DNA from: Hoylesella oralis ATCC 33269
GTDB lineage: Bacteria > Bacteroidota > Bacteroidia > Bacteroidales > Bacteroidaceae
DNA length: 64,000 bases
Assembly (NCBI RefSeq): GCF_000185145.2
Contig: NZ_GL833116.1
Coordinates: 2,501-66,500, forward strand
Direction of reading: 5' to 3'
Position 1 is the first letter of the stretch; each line of letters begins with the position of its first letter. Of the stretch, positions 28,343-38,089 are shown piece after piece. The notes beneath the pieces were generated by a model, which was not told the origin of the DNA, ran no database searches, and saw nothing but the letters and a program-made list of their open reading frames with translations. The position numbers were made by a program, and so were the translations under genes.

Positions 28343-28649
28343 GCGAGTTAAGTATTTACGATGGGAGCAGACCATACGTTTATTGGGCATAGACGCGCCG
28401 TTTGAGTCCGTTAAACATATCATCTAAAACAGATAGATATGCTATTCGATAACGATACGCATAATACATTATCAGCCAACAAGTTATAAATTGAGTACAA
28501 ACAGCATACCTTTCCCCTTGTTAAAGGGATGCGGGGAAAGATTTGTACGTAGCATAGAAATCCAATTTACCCCCTCTCTGTCTCCCTTTAAAAAGGGGAG
28601 AAGTGCGCTCATATTGCAACTCTCCTCCAATCGGAAAGACCGAGAAAGG
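28343..28649. other. interior of repeat island B/C
   Basis: This stretch holds a CCAACAAGTTATAAATT block near 28475 and two C/T-rich imperfect hairpins (CTTTCCCCTTGTTAAAGGG near 28508 and a CCCTCTCTGTCTCC element near 28570). Closely similar blocks in the same order occur at 55430-55570. No gene is seen. Confidence 0.6.
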
Positions 28650-28781
28650 GCGCTATTCCCCACATTTACCCGACTTCCGCGAGGCACCCCCCTCCTTTGG
28701 AGGGGCAGGGGGAGGCCGCTATACAGTTCAATTACCCGCCTTCCGAAAGGCCCCCCCCTCCTTTGGAGGGGCAGGGGGAGG
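28650..28781 (-). repeat. 66-bp array C, 2 units
   Basis: Two units in inverted orientation to array B, 66 bp apart. The first unit on the minus strand starts 3 nt after the stop codon of the ABC-transporter gene. The variable segment between the two palindromes resembles that of units 1 and 4 of array A (about 16 of 20 bases). Confidence 0.9.
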
Positions 28782-28784
28782 TCC

Positions 28785-29564
28785 TTAAACCTCTATTTTA
28801 GGAGGCTTGTCCTCATGTTCTCGCAGCTGTATGCGGGGGAGGGAACCATGACCGAGCATCTCTATAGGTCCGCCGAATTCCTCGGCCAAATGCTCCGGAG
28901 ACAGTTCTGTGGTAGGGTGGTAGTGCAGTGTACGGTTTACGCACGCCACATCTTTCACGTTTTGAAGTATCGTACCGATGTCGTGGCTTACGATGATAAT
29001 GGCGCAATGGCGGTTGAGCGTTTCGAGCATGTCGTACATCTTCTCTTGAAAGCGCTGGTCTATGTAGGTGTTGGGCTCATCGAGTATGAGTACTTTAGGT
29101 TGCGAAACCACGGCACGGGCGAGTAATACACGCTGCAATTGTCCGCCGCTTAAGGCTCCTATAGGGCGTTTTGCCAAGTCTGCAAGTCCCATTCGTTCGA
29201 GCGTTGCGGTAGTTTTATCGCGCTGATATTTATTGAATGGTCGCAACAGAGGCTTTTCACTGCTCAGTCCGGAAAGCACTACATCATAAACAGAAATAGG
29301 AAACTTGCGGTCTATGTCGCTGTATTGAGGCAGATATCCCATGGTGATTTTGCTTACAGGGCGCCCTTTGTCGAAATAAGACACAGTGCCTACGGCAGGT
29401 TTCATTAGTCCCAATATTACACGCATGAGCGTAGTTTTACCGCCACCGTTCGGACCTATCACACCGAGAAAGTCGTTCTCGTAGACCGAGAGCGTGGCAT
29501 TTTCGAGCACGTTTCTACCGTTGTAGCCCGCTGAAACTTGGTTAAGTTGTATGAGGGTGTACAT
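28785..29564 (-). CDS. zinc/manganese ABC transporter ATP-binding protein
   Basis: The 259-residue ATPase has Walker A GPNGGGKTT (37-45), Q-loop LPQYSD, ABC signature LSGGQ (138-142), Walker B LILDEPN and the H-loop IIVSHD. Its closest type is the ZnuC/MntB/TroB group that powers cation import. The binding protein is encoded 3 bp upstream. No inner-membrane permease (ZnuB/TroC) is found next to it; after the stop come the 66-bp arrays. It is the last gene of the purD operon. Confidence 0.88.
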   Translation of the reverse strand: MYTLIQLNQVSAGYNGRNVLENATLSVYENDFLGVIGPNGGGKTTLMRVILGLMKPAVGTVSYFDKGRPVSKITMGYLPQYSDIDRKFPISVYDVVLSGLSSEKPLLRPFNKYQRDKTTATLERMGLADLAKRPIGALSGGQLQRVLLARAVVSQPKVLILDEPNTYIDQRFQEKMYDMLETLNRHCAIIIVSHDIGTILQNVKDVACVNRTLHYHPTTELSPEHLAEEFGGPIEMLGHGSLPRIQLREHEDKPPKIEV

Positions 29565-29567
29565 AAT

Positions 29568-30401
29568 TCACTTCAAAGATTGTGCTATTTTCACCATTTC
29601 TTTATCCCAATCGTAGCTCAAGGGATTAATTTCAACCTTCTCGGCTCCCGTACTTCGTGCCACGATATCGGTGTTGCGGCTGTCGAATTCGCGCTGTATG
29701 AATATGATCTTTACGTGGTTTTGCCGTGCCGTGTTGATAACCTGTTTCAGCTGTACGGCGCTCGGTTCGCGCCCATCTTCCTCGATCGATAGCTGTCGAA
29801 GGCCGTATTCTCGGGCAAAATAGGTAAGGGCAGGGTGATAGATAAGGAATGTAGTGCTTTTGTCCTTGGTGATTTCTTCGCGTATTTGGGTATCTACCGC
29901 CTCTATCTTGCCCATGAGCCGCTCCAAGTTCTTCTTGAAATACAAGCTGTCTTTACTGTCTATCTCCGCAAGAGCCTTGTAAATGTTGCGGGCTATGTAC
30001 ATGGCATTGGCGGTACTCATCCATGTATGCGGATCATGAGTGTACATAGAATTGTCCGAGGAGGTAATACCGTCTGAAGAGTTTATGATAATCGTGTGGG
30101 GTGCATTGGCTTCGAGGCGCTTCATCCATGTGCGTTCAAAGCCTATGTTCCCTACCTTTATATACAGATCACTGGCCGACAAATCCACCATCTGCCGTGC
30201 TGTAGGCTCGTAAGTTTCGGGGTTTCCGCCACGTGGAACCATGGTCTTTACCGTGAATTTGTCGCCTGCAATCTGCTCGGTAAAGTAGCGTAACGGTTCT
30301 ATCGTAACTGTAATAATGCGCTTGTCGGAGGGTGAACCGCTGGTACAAGCCGCGATCAGCAGTGCCGTAAGCACTGTAAAAAAGCCTATGTTCTTATTCA
30401 T
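29568..30401 (-). CDS. zinc/manganese ABC transporter substrate-binding lipoprotein
   Basis: This 277-residue cluster A-I (ZnuA/TroA-like) protein has a signal peptide and lipobox (LIAACTS, Cys19). Conserved metal-site residues are seen at His125 (HDPHTW) and His189 (YHPALTYFA). At the usual first His the sequence reads GGNPETYEP, with Glu62 in its place, a substitution I believe is common in Bacteroidetes. No His-rich loop is present. It should deliver Zn or Mn to the ABC importer. It lies 6 bp after the YqaA-type gene. Confidence 0.87.
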   Translation of the reverse strand: MNKNIGFFTVLTALLIAACTSGSPSDKRIITVTIEPLRYFTEQIAGDKFTVKTMVPRGGNPETYEPTARQMVDLSASDLYIKVGNIGFERTWMKRLEANAPHTIIINSSDGITSSDNSMYTHDPHTWMSTANAMYIARNIYKALAEIDSKDSLYFKKNLERLMGKIEAVDTQIREEITKDKSTTFLIYHPALTYFAREYGLRQLSIEEDGREPSAVQLKQVINTARQNHVKIIFIQREFDSRNTDIVARSTGAEKVEINPLSYDWDKEMVKIAQSLK

Positions 30402-30407
30402 TTCGAT

Positions 30408-30851
30408 TTAAAATAATAATGTTGCCCCATAAATCAGCAGCACATAACGCAGCACTTTGCCGATGACGATGCTCGTAAGCGATATTGCTATGTTGGCTCG
30501 CATGAGCCCCAAGACGATCGTAATGGCACTTCCAAGTATCGGAACAAAGGCAAAGAAGCCCATCCAAGCGCCATGTCCCGCCATTAGACGTGTGGTCTGA
30601 TCGAGTTTCTCCTTCTTTACGTGCATGTACTTTTCTATCCAATCCAGCCTTCCGAGGCGCCCTATCCCGTAATTGAACATAGATCCGGCCACGTTACCCA
30701 CCGTTCCGTACACGATCAGGGGGGCAGGCTTGAGGCCCGCGGCAAGCAATCCAACCATCACAGCCTCACTGCTGAAGGGGAAAAAACTGCCTGCCAAGAA
30801 CGCTGATATGAGCATTCCCCAATAGCCATAGTTGATGAGTAAGTCTACCAT
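30408..30851 (-). CDS. YqaA/DedA-like (SNARE-associated) membrane protein
   Basis: The 147-residue protein has about four hydrophobic segments and the pattern FFPFSSEAVMVGLL, GNVAGSMFNYGIGR and FAFVPILGSAITIVLGLMR of the YqaA branch of the DedA/VTT family, which is linked to lipid flipping and membrane homeostasis. It overlaps the upstream membrane-protein gene by 7 bp and lies in the purD operon. Confidence 0.8.
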   Translation of the reverse strand: MVDLLINYGYWGMLISAFLAGSFFPFSSEAVMVGLLAAGLKPAPLIVYGTVGNVAGSMFNYGIGRLGRLDWIEKYMHVKKEKLDQTTRLMAGHGAWMGFFAFVPILGSAITIVLGLMRANIAISLTSIVIGKVLRYVLLIYGATLLF

Positions 30852-31780
30852 AGCATATGTAGATTAAGTGCGGTAAGTGCTAATATGAGTGCTGTGAGCA
30901 TATAGAACGACAGGTTGGTGAGCCATGTATGGGTGAAAGTAATATAATGTGCCGCCAACGGAGCGACACTTACGATCAGCAGGGGCACAAGATATGCCGA
31001 ATGCTGCGGCTGTATGGCGATAAAGAACAGGCCGCATACCGACATTGTGATGAGTGTTTCGTAAAGCAATCGCGTGCGTATTTTATCTTTGTAGATGGTG
31101 CGCAGGTAATGTATGCTGCCCGTTAAAACCACTAATACCATAAATGCAAAGACGGCAATAGGGTAGGTATGGTCGCTTCCTTGCAATATGAAAGGTGTGT
31201 CGAAGTGGGCTATAGCCGTGAAATGAGTTATCGTCAGCAGCGGTTTCCCTATGGTTATATTATAGCCTTCTATAAACCAATAAGGGGTTATCAGGCCGAG
31301 CAACGAGGCACAGAAAGTACGTATGCTCATGGCCATGATACGGGTTGTGAGCACAAGCCATAGTATAGGAACGAAGAAGAGTATCTGTATAAAAAAGACG
31401 CTTGCCAATCCGATGGCGACAAATGCCGTGAACACCTTGCCTGTAGCACGCTTGTCTTGGTAAGAACCGAACAATGCAAGATAGCAAACCGCGCCACTTA
31501 ACTGCACAATGCCCACGGTGTAGTTGCGGAAGAGGTAGATACAGGCGGTGCTGAGCATAATAAACGAGCAGGATACCATACGGCTGTAAGTGCGCATGAG
31601 CGCGTTCTGATTATTCAGTTCGGCCATTATATAGGTGGTAAGAGCCAGCAATACCGTAGGCAGCCACATGCTGTGATCCCGATAGATGGCCGAAAACCAC
31701 ACCAAGGCAGCATATATAGCGGTGACAGGCAGTGCATATCGGCTTGTCGCTATTCTGTTTTGTACCCTCTTTTTTACCAT
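30845..31780 (-). CDS. multi-spanning membrane protein of unknown function
   Basis: This 311-residue protein has about nine predicted transmembrane helices with short loops. I do not recognise the family; the style resembles DUF6427-like inner-membrane proteins of Bacteroidetes. It starts 1 bp after the purD stop and overlaps the next gene, so it is tightly coupled in the operon. Confidence 0.6.
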   Translation of the reverse strand: MVKKRVQNRIATSRYALPVTAIYAALVWFSAIYRDHSMWLPTVLLALTTYIMAELNNQNALMRTYSRMVSCSFIMLSTACIYLFRNYTVGIVQLSGAVCYLALFGSYQDKRATGKVFTAFVAIGLASVFFIQILFFVPILWLVLTTRIMAMSIRTFCASLLGLITPYWFIEGYNITIGKPLLTITHFTAIAHFDTPFILQGSDHTYPIAVFAFMVLVVLTGSIHYLRTIYKDKIRTRLLYETLITMSVCGLFFIAIQPQHSAYLVPLLIVSVAPLAAHYITFTHTWLTNLSFYMLTALILALTALNLHMLW

Positions 31781-31781
31781 T

Positions 31782-33050
31782 CTACAAGTCTTTTCCTATA
31801 TCTCTGCGGAAGTATCTGTCCTTGAATTGTATCTTTTGGGCTTCGTTGAAACTCTTTTGCAGCGCCTCTTCCTTGATGTTGCCGTAGGAAGATACGGCGA
31901 TTACCCTGCCCCCATTGGTCACAAGTTGCCCGTTTTTGAGTGCCGTACCGCTGTGGAATACGATCGATCCTTCTACCTTGTCGATGCCCGAAATGGGGTA
32001 TCCTTTAACGTAGTTTTCGGGGTATCCGCCGCTTACGAGCATTATGCATACCGCCGAACGGGTATCTATATCCACGTTACATTGGCCGAGTGTGCCCGTT
32101 GCAACGCCTTCTAACAGGTCTACAATATCGCTCTTCAGGCGTAACATTACGCTTTCAGTCTCGGGATCTCCCATTCTACAGTTGTATTCTATTACGTTTG
32201 GCTCTCCTTCAACGTTGATCAATCCGAAGAAGATGAAACCTTTGTAATCGATATTCTCTTGGGCCAGCCCCTCTACAGTGGGCCTGATGATGCGTTCTTC
32301 TACCTTTTTCATCCATTCGGGTGTGGCGAACGGCACTGGTGTAATGCTGCCCATGCCGCCCGTGTTGAGCCCTGTGTCGTGCTCGCCTATACGCTTATAG
32401 TCTTTTGCTTCAGGCAAAATCTTGTAATGTTTGCCATCGGTAAGCACAAAAACCGAGCATTCTATACCGCTTAGAAATTCTTCTATCACTACTGTTGCCG
32501 ATGCATTGCCGAACATTCCGCCCAACATATCTTGCAATTCTTGCTTGGCTTCTTGCAATGTAGGTACGATGAGCACCCCTTTTCCGGCGCACAGACCGTC
32601 GGCCTTGAGCACGTATGGCGGCCGTAGAGTGTCGAGGAAAGCCAGTCCTTCGGCAATATTAGCGCCATTGAACGTACGGTATTTCGCCGTCGGAATGCCA
32701 TGACGCATCATAAAACCCTTGGCAAAATCCTTACTGCCTTCGAGTGTAGCTCCTTTTTTCGAAGGCCCTATCACCGGTATATGGCCCGTCCGGCTGTCGT
32801 TCTTGAACTCATCGTAGATGCCATTTACCAAGGGATCTTCCGGTCCCACTACCACCATGTCGATATTGTTGGCAAGAGTAAACTCTTTGAGTCGGTCGAA
32901 TTCATTTGTTCCGATATTCACATTCTGCCCGATTTCGGCCGTTCCGGCGTTGCCCGGCGCTATGAATAGTTTGTCTACCCGCTTGCTCTGTGCAATCTTC
33001 CATGCCAGAGCATGCTCTCTGCCTCCGCTACCTAACAGTAATATTTTCAT
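31782..33050 (-). CDS. purD: phosphoribosylamine-glycine ligase
   Basis: PurD joins phosphoribosylamine and glycine in purine synthesis. The protein begins [18 protein letters not shown] (N domain) and shows the ATP-grasp blocks [23 protein letters not shown] and [23 protein letters not shown], the last written in parts: [13 protein letters not shown] chose the ATG at the MKILLLG position (422 residues); an in-frame start 11 codons upstream lies over the -7 box. It heads a five-gene operon with two membrane proteins and the metal transporter parts. Confidence 0.93.
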   Translation of the reverse strand: MKILLLGSGGREHALAWKIAQSKRVDKLFIAPGNAGTAEIGQNVNIGTNEFDRLKEFTLANNIDMVVVGPEDPLVNGIYDEFKNDSRTGHIPVIGPSKKGATLEGSKDFAKGFMMRHGIPTAKYRTFNGANIAEGLAFLDTLRPPYVLKADGLCAGKGVLIVPTLQEAKQELQDMLGGMFGNASATVVIEEFLSGIECSVFVLTDGKHYKILPEAKDYKRIGEHDTGLNTGGMGSITPVPFATPEWMKKVEERIIRPTVEGLAQENIDYKGFIFFGLINVEGEPNVIEYNCRMGDPETESVMLRLKSDIVDLLEGVATGTLGQCNVDIDTRSAVCIMLVSGGYPENYVKGYPISGIDKVEGSIVFHSGTALKNGQLVTNGGRVIAVSSYGNIKEEALQKSFNEAQKIQFKDRYFRRDIGKDL

Positions 33051-33080
33051 GTTTTTGTGGATTGAAGAATTATCTGTGTA

Positions 33081-33088
33081 CAAAGTTA
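33081..33088 (-). promoter_or_regulatory. -7 box of the purD operon
   Basis: TAACTTTG followed by T on the minus strand, about 30 nt before the purD ATG. No PurR-like palindrome was seen. Confidence 0.6.
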
Positions 33089-33270
33089 ATGATAAACCCT
33101 GTAAAAATAGAAATATTTTACAATTATTGTATGTTTTACACCTAATGGAAAAGGGGTGATGGCGTAAGGATGAGCGACTTACGATATCGGTGCGATAGAC
33201 CTATGGCATAACCGCGATAGGGCTACGGTTTATCGGGTATAGGAGGTATGTTTACTTGTATTATATCGGT

Positions 33271-33311
33271 GCACTTCTCCCTTTGTTTCTTCTTTCTAAA
33301 GGGAGAAGTGC
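33271..33311. terminator. 14-bp perfect hairpin between purD and the DPP gene
   Basis: GCACTTCTCCCTTT and AAAGGGAGAAGTGC form a perfect stem with a 13-nt loop, 43 nt past the minus-strand peptidase stop. Its sequence is shared with the GGGAGAAGTG elements in the repeat islands. It may act as terminator, though no U-run follows. Confidence 0.55.
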
Positions 33312-33353
33312 TTGCGAAGAGCAGCGAGAGTGTATGTGTCTGTCGCCGACAGA

Positions 33354-35519
33354 TTATTTCAGATAATCTTCAAAATATTGCGTGATGCGCTCATGCAGGT
33401 GCACGCTTTGGTGCCCGCGCATATTGTGTGGCTCGCCCGGATAGAGGAAAAAGTCGGGCTGTGTGCCCGCTTTGATGCACTCGGCAAGGAAAGACAAGCA
33501 ATGTTGAGGTACCACCGTCTTGTCGTTGTAGCCCTGTATAATCTGCAATTTTCCCCTAAGGTTTTTCGCTTGATGCAGCAAAGAAGTCTTTTCATAGCCC
33601 TCTTTGTTGGCGGTAGGCGTATCCATATAACGCTCTCCATACATCACCTCGTACCATTTCCAGTCTATTACAGGACCGCCGGCCACGCCAACTTTGAATA
33701 CTTCAGGGTAGTTGGTCATGAGCGAGATGGTCATGAAACCGCCGAAACTCCACCCGTGTACGCCTATTCTATCGACATCTACGTAGGGTAGGCTTTTAAG
33801 ATATTCCACACCTTTCATCTGATCTTTCATCTCGATCTGCCCGAGTTGGCGGAACGTAACCTGCTCAAAGGCGCGTCCTCTGTTCTCGCTACCGCGGTTA
33901 TCTATAATGAACAGCAGGTATCCTTTCTGTGCCATGTACGTTTCCCAGCTACGTGAAGCGTAATGCCACCGTGCATCTACATTGTGTGCATGGGGCCCTC
34001 CGTATACGTAGACCACGGTGGGATACTTCTTGTTTGCATCGAACCCCACCGGTTTTACCATGCGGTAATACAGGTCTGTGGTGCCGTCGTCGGCCTTTAA
34101 TGTACCGCACGAGAACTCCGGAACGCCATATCCCAGCCACGGATCGGCCGCCTTGAAGTACAAGGTGTGCTTGGCAGTGGCGGTGTTGATGATTTCTATG
34201 TTGCGCGGAACGGCGGGTTCGCTGTAATTGTCGCATGCGAAAGCACCCGTAGGCGACAGGTTCGGGTAATGATAACCGTGCCCGTTGTCGAGCAAGGTGC
34301 GCTTGCCGGTCTTGATGTCTACGGCATACGTGTTGCGCTGGATGGGGTTCTTCTCGTTCGAAGCTATGATTACAGCCTTCTTCTTTATATCAAATCCCAG
34401 CATTTCGAGTACTACCCATTTGCCCGAGGTGAGCTGTTTTTGCAGCTTTCCGTCGGCAGAGAAGAGGTACAGATGGTTATAACCGTCGCGCTGACTCTGC
34501 ATGATGAACGACTTACTGTCCCATGGCAGAAATGTAATAGGGTGCTGGGGTTCCACATATTTGTCGTCTGTCTCGCGGTTAAGTTCCGCAATCTTGCCTC
34601 CTGTTTTTGCATCGTAGCTCACCAATCTGCAGTCGTTTTGGTCGCGATTTAGTTCGAATATGTAGATTGTTTTGCTGTCCGGACTCCACGAAACATTAGT
34701 AAAATAACGGTCGGTAGGATCGCCTGCCTGTAACGTAGTTATATTTTTAGACTGCAGATCGTATACCATAACCGTGACTTTATGGCTGGTTTCGCCCGCC
34801 ATGGGGTATTTGTCGGGCTCGTAGAGGGCTATTCTGTGAAAGATATCCACCTGCGGATAGTCGGCTACCATTGTCTGATCCATGCGATAGAAGGCCAGCT
34901 TGGTGCCGTCGGGCGACCAGAACAGTCCGCCCCGTATGCCGAACTCGTCACGATGTACGCTCTGTCCGTAAACGATGCACCGGCTTCCGTCGGTCGTCAG
35001 TTGGGTGCTGTCGCCGTCTTGCGTCTTTACCATGAGCTGGTTATCTTTCACGTATGCCAAGGCTTTCGATGCTTCGTTCCACGCCTCTGCCTGCCAAGCA
35101 GCAGAGCCGTCTGTGGGCATTTGCCATTCTGCGCGGTGCTTCTTCCAGTTCAAGAGATACATTCTGTTCTTCGTGCGCAGCAGTACGAGCGGCTTATCCG
35201 CATAGGGAAAGGCTGCTCGATACAGCGAATGAACCTTGTTTGCAGTATCTGTACCGAGCCATTTGTTAACGTCTGCGAGTGTAAAGAGCATGCTCTCTTT
35301 GCCTGTCACCTTATTTATAATGCTGCATTCTTCGGCATCTAACCTTATCAGCTCGTCGCCCCACCACGTCGTGTAGCAGTTTTCAGGCACGAACTTTCTA
35401 TAGTTTGTGCCGCCGAAGTTTAAGTCTTCGAGGGTGAATTGTTTCTGTGCCATGCCCGTAGATGGTATGAATAATGCCGATAGAACTGCTATGTAAAGCC
35501 GATAGATGTTAGTCCTCAT
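33354..35519 (-). CDS. S9 family dipeptidyl peptidase IV-like protease
   Basis: This 721-residue exported serine peptidase has a signal peptide (to about residue 24), an N-terminal beta-propeller with repeated W-S-P-D blades (FWSPDGTKLAFYR, VSWSPDSKTIYIF), and a C-terminal alpha/beta hydrolase. The nucleophile motif is GWSFGGFM, the Asp block is GYNDKTVVPQ, and the His lies in YPGEPHNMRG. It should release Xaa-Pro dipeptides from peptides in the periplasm, fitting a proteolytic lifestyle. Its start overlaps the RNA methyltransferase stop by 11 bp. Confidence 0.9.
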   Translation of the reverse strand: MRTNIYRLYIAVLSALFIPSTGMAQKQFTLEDLNFGGTNYRKFVPENCYTTWWGDELIRLDAEECSIINKVTGKESMLFTLADVNKWLGTDTANKVHSLYRAAFPYADKPLVLLRTKNRMYLLNWKKHRAEWQMPTDGSAAWQAEAWNEASKALAYVKDNQLMVKTQDGDSTQLTTDGSRCIVYGQSVHRDEFGIRGGLFWSPDGTKLAFYRMDQTMVADYPQVDIFHRIALYEPDKYPMAGETSHKVTVMVYDLQSKNITTLQAGDPTDRYFTNVSWSPDSKTIYIFELNRDQNDCRLVSYDAKTGGKIAELNRETDDKYVEPQHPITFLPWDSKSFIMQSQRDGYNHLYLFSADGKLQKQLTSGKWVVLEMLGFDIKKKAVIIASNEKNPIQRNTYAVDIKTGKRTLLDNGHGYHYPNLSPTGAFACDNYSEPAVPRNIEIINTATAKHTLYFKAADPWLGYGVPEFSCGTLKADDGTTDLYYRMVKPVGFDANKKYPTVVYVYGGPHAHNVDARWHYASRSWETYMAQKGYLLFIIDNRGSENRGRAFEQVTFRQLGQIEMKDQMKGVEYLKSLPYVDVDRIGVHGWSFGGFMTISLMTNYPEVFKVGVAGGPVIDWKWYEVMYGERYMDTPTANKEGYEKTSLLHQAKNLRGKLQIIQGYNDKTVVPQHCLSFLAECIKAGTQPDFFLYPGEPHNMRGHQSVHLHERITQYFEDYLK

Positions 35520-36924
35520 CGTCGTATCTCCTATGTCTTTTGCCGGAATCGCGGTTGCTGTAATCCCGACGTCCGGGCCGTTCGAACTTCTTACCTCGTG
35601 CTCCTCGGTCTCTTCTGTCTTCCCTCAAGCGTTCGAAAGAATGGAACTTGAACGACCTGATGTCGGCTTCTTCGTTCTCTGCATCTTCCTCCAATCGGCG
35701 TTTGAACTCTCGGTTTTCTTTGAAACGATGCTTCTGTGCCATCTCTTTACGTTCCGTATCGGTCTTTACGATGCCCCCTTCAGCACGGAAATCTTTCATC
35801 TTTCCGTCGAATATGGCGTACTTGCGGAACTCGCATTCCAGCGATCCGTTGAAGACAGGTATCTTGATCGACGGCTTCAGACCGATCTGTTCGAAGCACT
35901 CTTCGCGGTAACTTAACACCCATGCATCGTTGCCCATGAACTCGTGTTTGAGGCGTTCACCGATCATTTTGTAGGTGGCTAAGAGGTTCGGGGTGGATAT
36001 GCGTTCGCCGTAGGGCGGATTCATAACGATGATACTCCTATCGGCCGGCTTCTTAAAGTCCTTGAAATCGGCCTGCTCTATGGAGATATCGGCGGTTAAT
36101 CCGGCCGCTCTGACGTTCGTACGTGCCGTGTTTACCGCTTTCATATCTACATCATAGCCGTAGATGTGATGGTTGAAAGGACGCTCAAGCGAGTCGTCAT
36201 TGTAGATTTTATCGAACAAATTCTGGTCGAAATCGGGCCATTTTTCGAAAGCAAACTCCTTTCGGAACACGCCCGGACTCATGTTGTGTGCTATCAGGGC
36301 TGCCTCTATAAGCAAGGTACCGCTGCCGCACATCGGATCTATAAAGTCGGTGTCGCCCTTCCATCCGGTCATCATAATCATGCCGGCAGCCAATACTTCG
36401 TTCAATGGAGCCTCGACTGATTCCTGTCGATAGCCCCTGCGATGCAGCGATTCGCCACTGGAATCGAGGCAAAGAGTGGCATCTTCGTCGGCTATATGGA
36501 TATGGAACCGCATGTCGGGATTGCTTACAGAGATGTTAGGCCGTGTGCCTGTGTTCTCTCGAAATTGATCTACGATGGCATCTTTTACCTTGTAAGTCAC
36601 GAAGCGTGAGTTCCTGAACTCCTCAGAGTATACCACTGAGTCTACTGAAAAGGTTTTTCCCTTCTCTATGTATTGGCTCCAATCCACTTTCTTTACCTCT
36701 TCGTACACGTCTTCTGCCGAATATGCCTTGAAATGACGTATGGGTTTAAGGATACGGATGGCCGTGTGAAGTTGGAAATTGGCGCGATACATCATTTCTT
36801 TATCGCCTGTAAACGACACCATTCTGCGCCCTGTTTGTACGTTGTTTGCACCCATTAGGGTAAGCTCTTGGGCCAAGATGTTCTCTAATCCCATAAAGGT
36901 CTTGGCGATGAGTTCAAATTCCAT
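35509..36924 (-). CDS. THUMP-domain SAM-dependent RNA methyltransferase (RlmL-like)
   Basis: The 471-residue protein has an N-terminal ferredoxin-like/THUMP region (about residues 1-165) and a Rossmann methyltransferase domain with the motif I MCGSGTLLIEAA and the catalytic motif IV MNPPYGERI. It is similar to the N-terminal half of RlmL, which makes m2G in 23S rRNA. The C-terminal 60 residues are an extended Arg/Asp/Gly-rich tail (SFERLREDRRDRGARGKKFE onward) not part of the core enzyme, probably for RNA binding. Confidence 0.88.
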   Translation of the reverse strand: MEFELIAKTFMGLENILAQELTLMGANNVQTGRRMVSFTGDKEMMYRANFQLHTAIRILKPIRHFKAYSAEDVYEEVKKVDWSQYIEKGKTFSVDSVVYSEEFRNSRFVTYKVKDAIVDQFRENTGTRPNISVSNPDMRFHIHIADEDATLCLDSSGESLHRRGYRQESVEAPLNEVLAAGMIMMTGWKGDTDFIDPMCGSGTLLIEAALIAHNMSPGVFRKEFAFEKWPDFDQNLFDKIYNDDSLERPFNHHIYGYDVDMKAVNTARTNVRAAGLTADISIEQADFKDFKKPADRSIIVMNPPYGERISTPNLLATYKMIGERLKHEFMGNDAWVLSYREECFEQIGLKPSIKIPVFNGSLECEFRKYAIFDGKMKDFRAEGGIVKTDTERKEMAQKHRFKENREFKRRLEEDAENEEADIRSFKFHSFERLREDRRDRGARGKKFERPGRRDYSNRDSGKRHRRYDDED

Positions 36925-37075
36925 TGTTAGATAAAACTGTTTTTATTTTATATACTTTATTTTCTTGTCGTTAGGAAGTTATGCCGTTAAGCGGTTAAAC
37001 CATTGGTTCAGGGCCTTGAATTCGATGGAAAGATAGATCGCAGACCATCGCCTTAAAAACTTAATTCCTTAGGAC

Positions 37076-37996
37076 TTAACTTCTTTCAGATAATGAATGA
37101 TCGGTTATTTTGTATTTCTTGGTGCGGGGTTTCATATCTTCTGTTACCCATACATTGGCTCCTACCACGCATCCTTGGCCTATCGTGATGCGTCCCAATA
37201 CCGTTGCATTGGCGTAAATCACCACGTTATCTTCCAGTATAGGGTGCCTCGGCATGCCTTTGATGGGGTTGCCATCGTTGTCGAGCGGAAAGCTTTTGGC
37301 TCCTAAAGTAACGCCCTGATACAGTTTAACGTGGTTTCCGATGATGCAAGTTGCACCGATTACCACGCCAGTACCGTGGTCTATGGTGAAATAGTTGCCG
37401 ATTGTAGCGGCGGGATGTATGTCGATACCAGTCTCAGAGTGTGCCATTTCGGTTATCATTCGTGGGATGAGCGGCACGTTGAGCGTATGTAATTCGTGAG
37501 CGATACGATAGTTTGTCAGTGCTTTAATTACCGGATAACACGAGATAATCTCGCTATAATTGTCTACAGCGGGATCTCCATCGTAAGCAGCTTTTACGTC
37601 TGTGGCCAGCGTGCTGCGTATCTGCGGCAGACGGGCAATGAGTTCGGTGGCGATAACATCGGCTTGCAAGCGCCATGCAGGCAGGTTGCGGCGCGACTCT
37701 TCGTCGCAGGTAGCGGCGAAACATAGGCCTGCTAATACCTGTTCAGTGAGCTTTCGATGCAATTGTTCTACGTTTACACCTATTTGATATTTAATTGTAT
37801 TGCTGTTAACTGTAGACTTTCCGAAGTATCCGGGGAACAGAATGGCCCGCGAAAGGTTGATGATATCTTCGAGTTCCGTACCGGATGGCAGCGGACTTCC
37901 GTCGCGGTATTGGTGACACAGGCCTTCCAAAGAATCGGGATTTGAAAGGAATTCCACTGTTTGAGTTAGTACATGAGTCAGTTTCGAGACACTCAT
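37076..37996 (-). CDS. cysE: serine O-acetyltransferase
   Basis: CysE makes O-acetylserine for cysteine synthesis. The 306-residue protein has an N-terminal helical domain and a C-terminal left-handed beta-helix with IDIHPAATIGNYFTIDHGTG (catalytic Asp/His) and VVIGATCIIGNHVKLYQGVT, ending in a C-terminal tail. The length matches the EpsC/CysE type with a large helical domain. It has its own -7 box and no adjacent cysK in the window. Confidence 0.9.
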   Translation of the reverse strand: MSVSKLTHVLTQTVEFLSNPDSLEGLCHQYRDGSPLPSGTELEDIINLSRAILFPGYFGKSTVNSNTIKYQIGVNVEQLHRKLTEQVLAGLCFAATCDEESRRNLPAWRLQADVIATELIARLPQIRSTLATDVKAAYDGDPAVDNYSEIISCYPVIKALTNYRIAHELHTLNVPLIPRMITEMAHSETGIDIHPAATIGNYFTIDHGTGVVIGATCIIGNHVKLYQGVTLGAKSFPLDNDGNPIKGMPRHPILEDNVVIYANATVLGRITIGQGCVVGANVWVTEDMKPRTKKYKITDHSLSERS

Positions 37997-38028
37997 TGCG
38001 ATGCTTGTGTATCAGTATATTTTCCGTG

Positions 38029-38036
38029 CAAAGATA
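38029..38036 (-). promoter_or_regulatory. -7 box of cysE
   Basis: TATCTTTG followed by C reads on the minus strand about 33 nt before the cysE ATG. Confidence 0.6.
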
Positions 38037-38089
38037 CTGTTTTTACTTGAAAACGGAGAAATGAATGTGATAAAAATATTAAATGTTGG

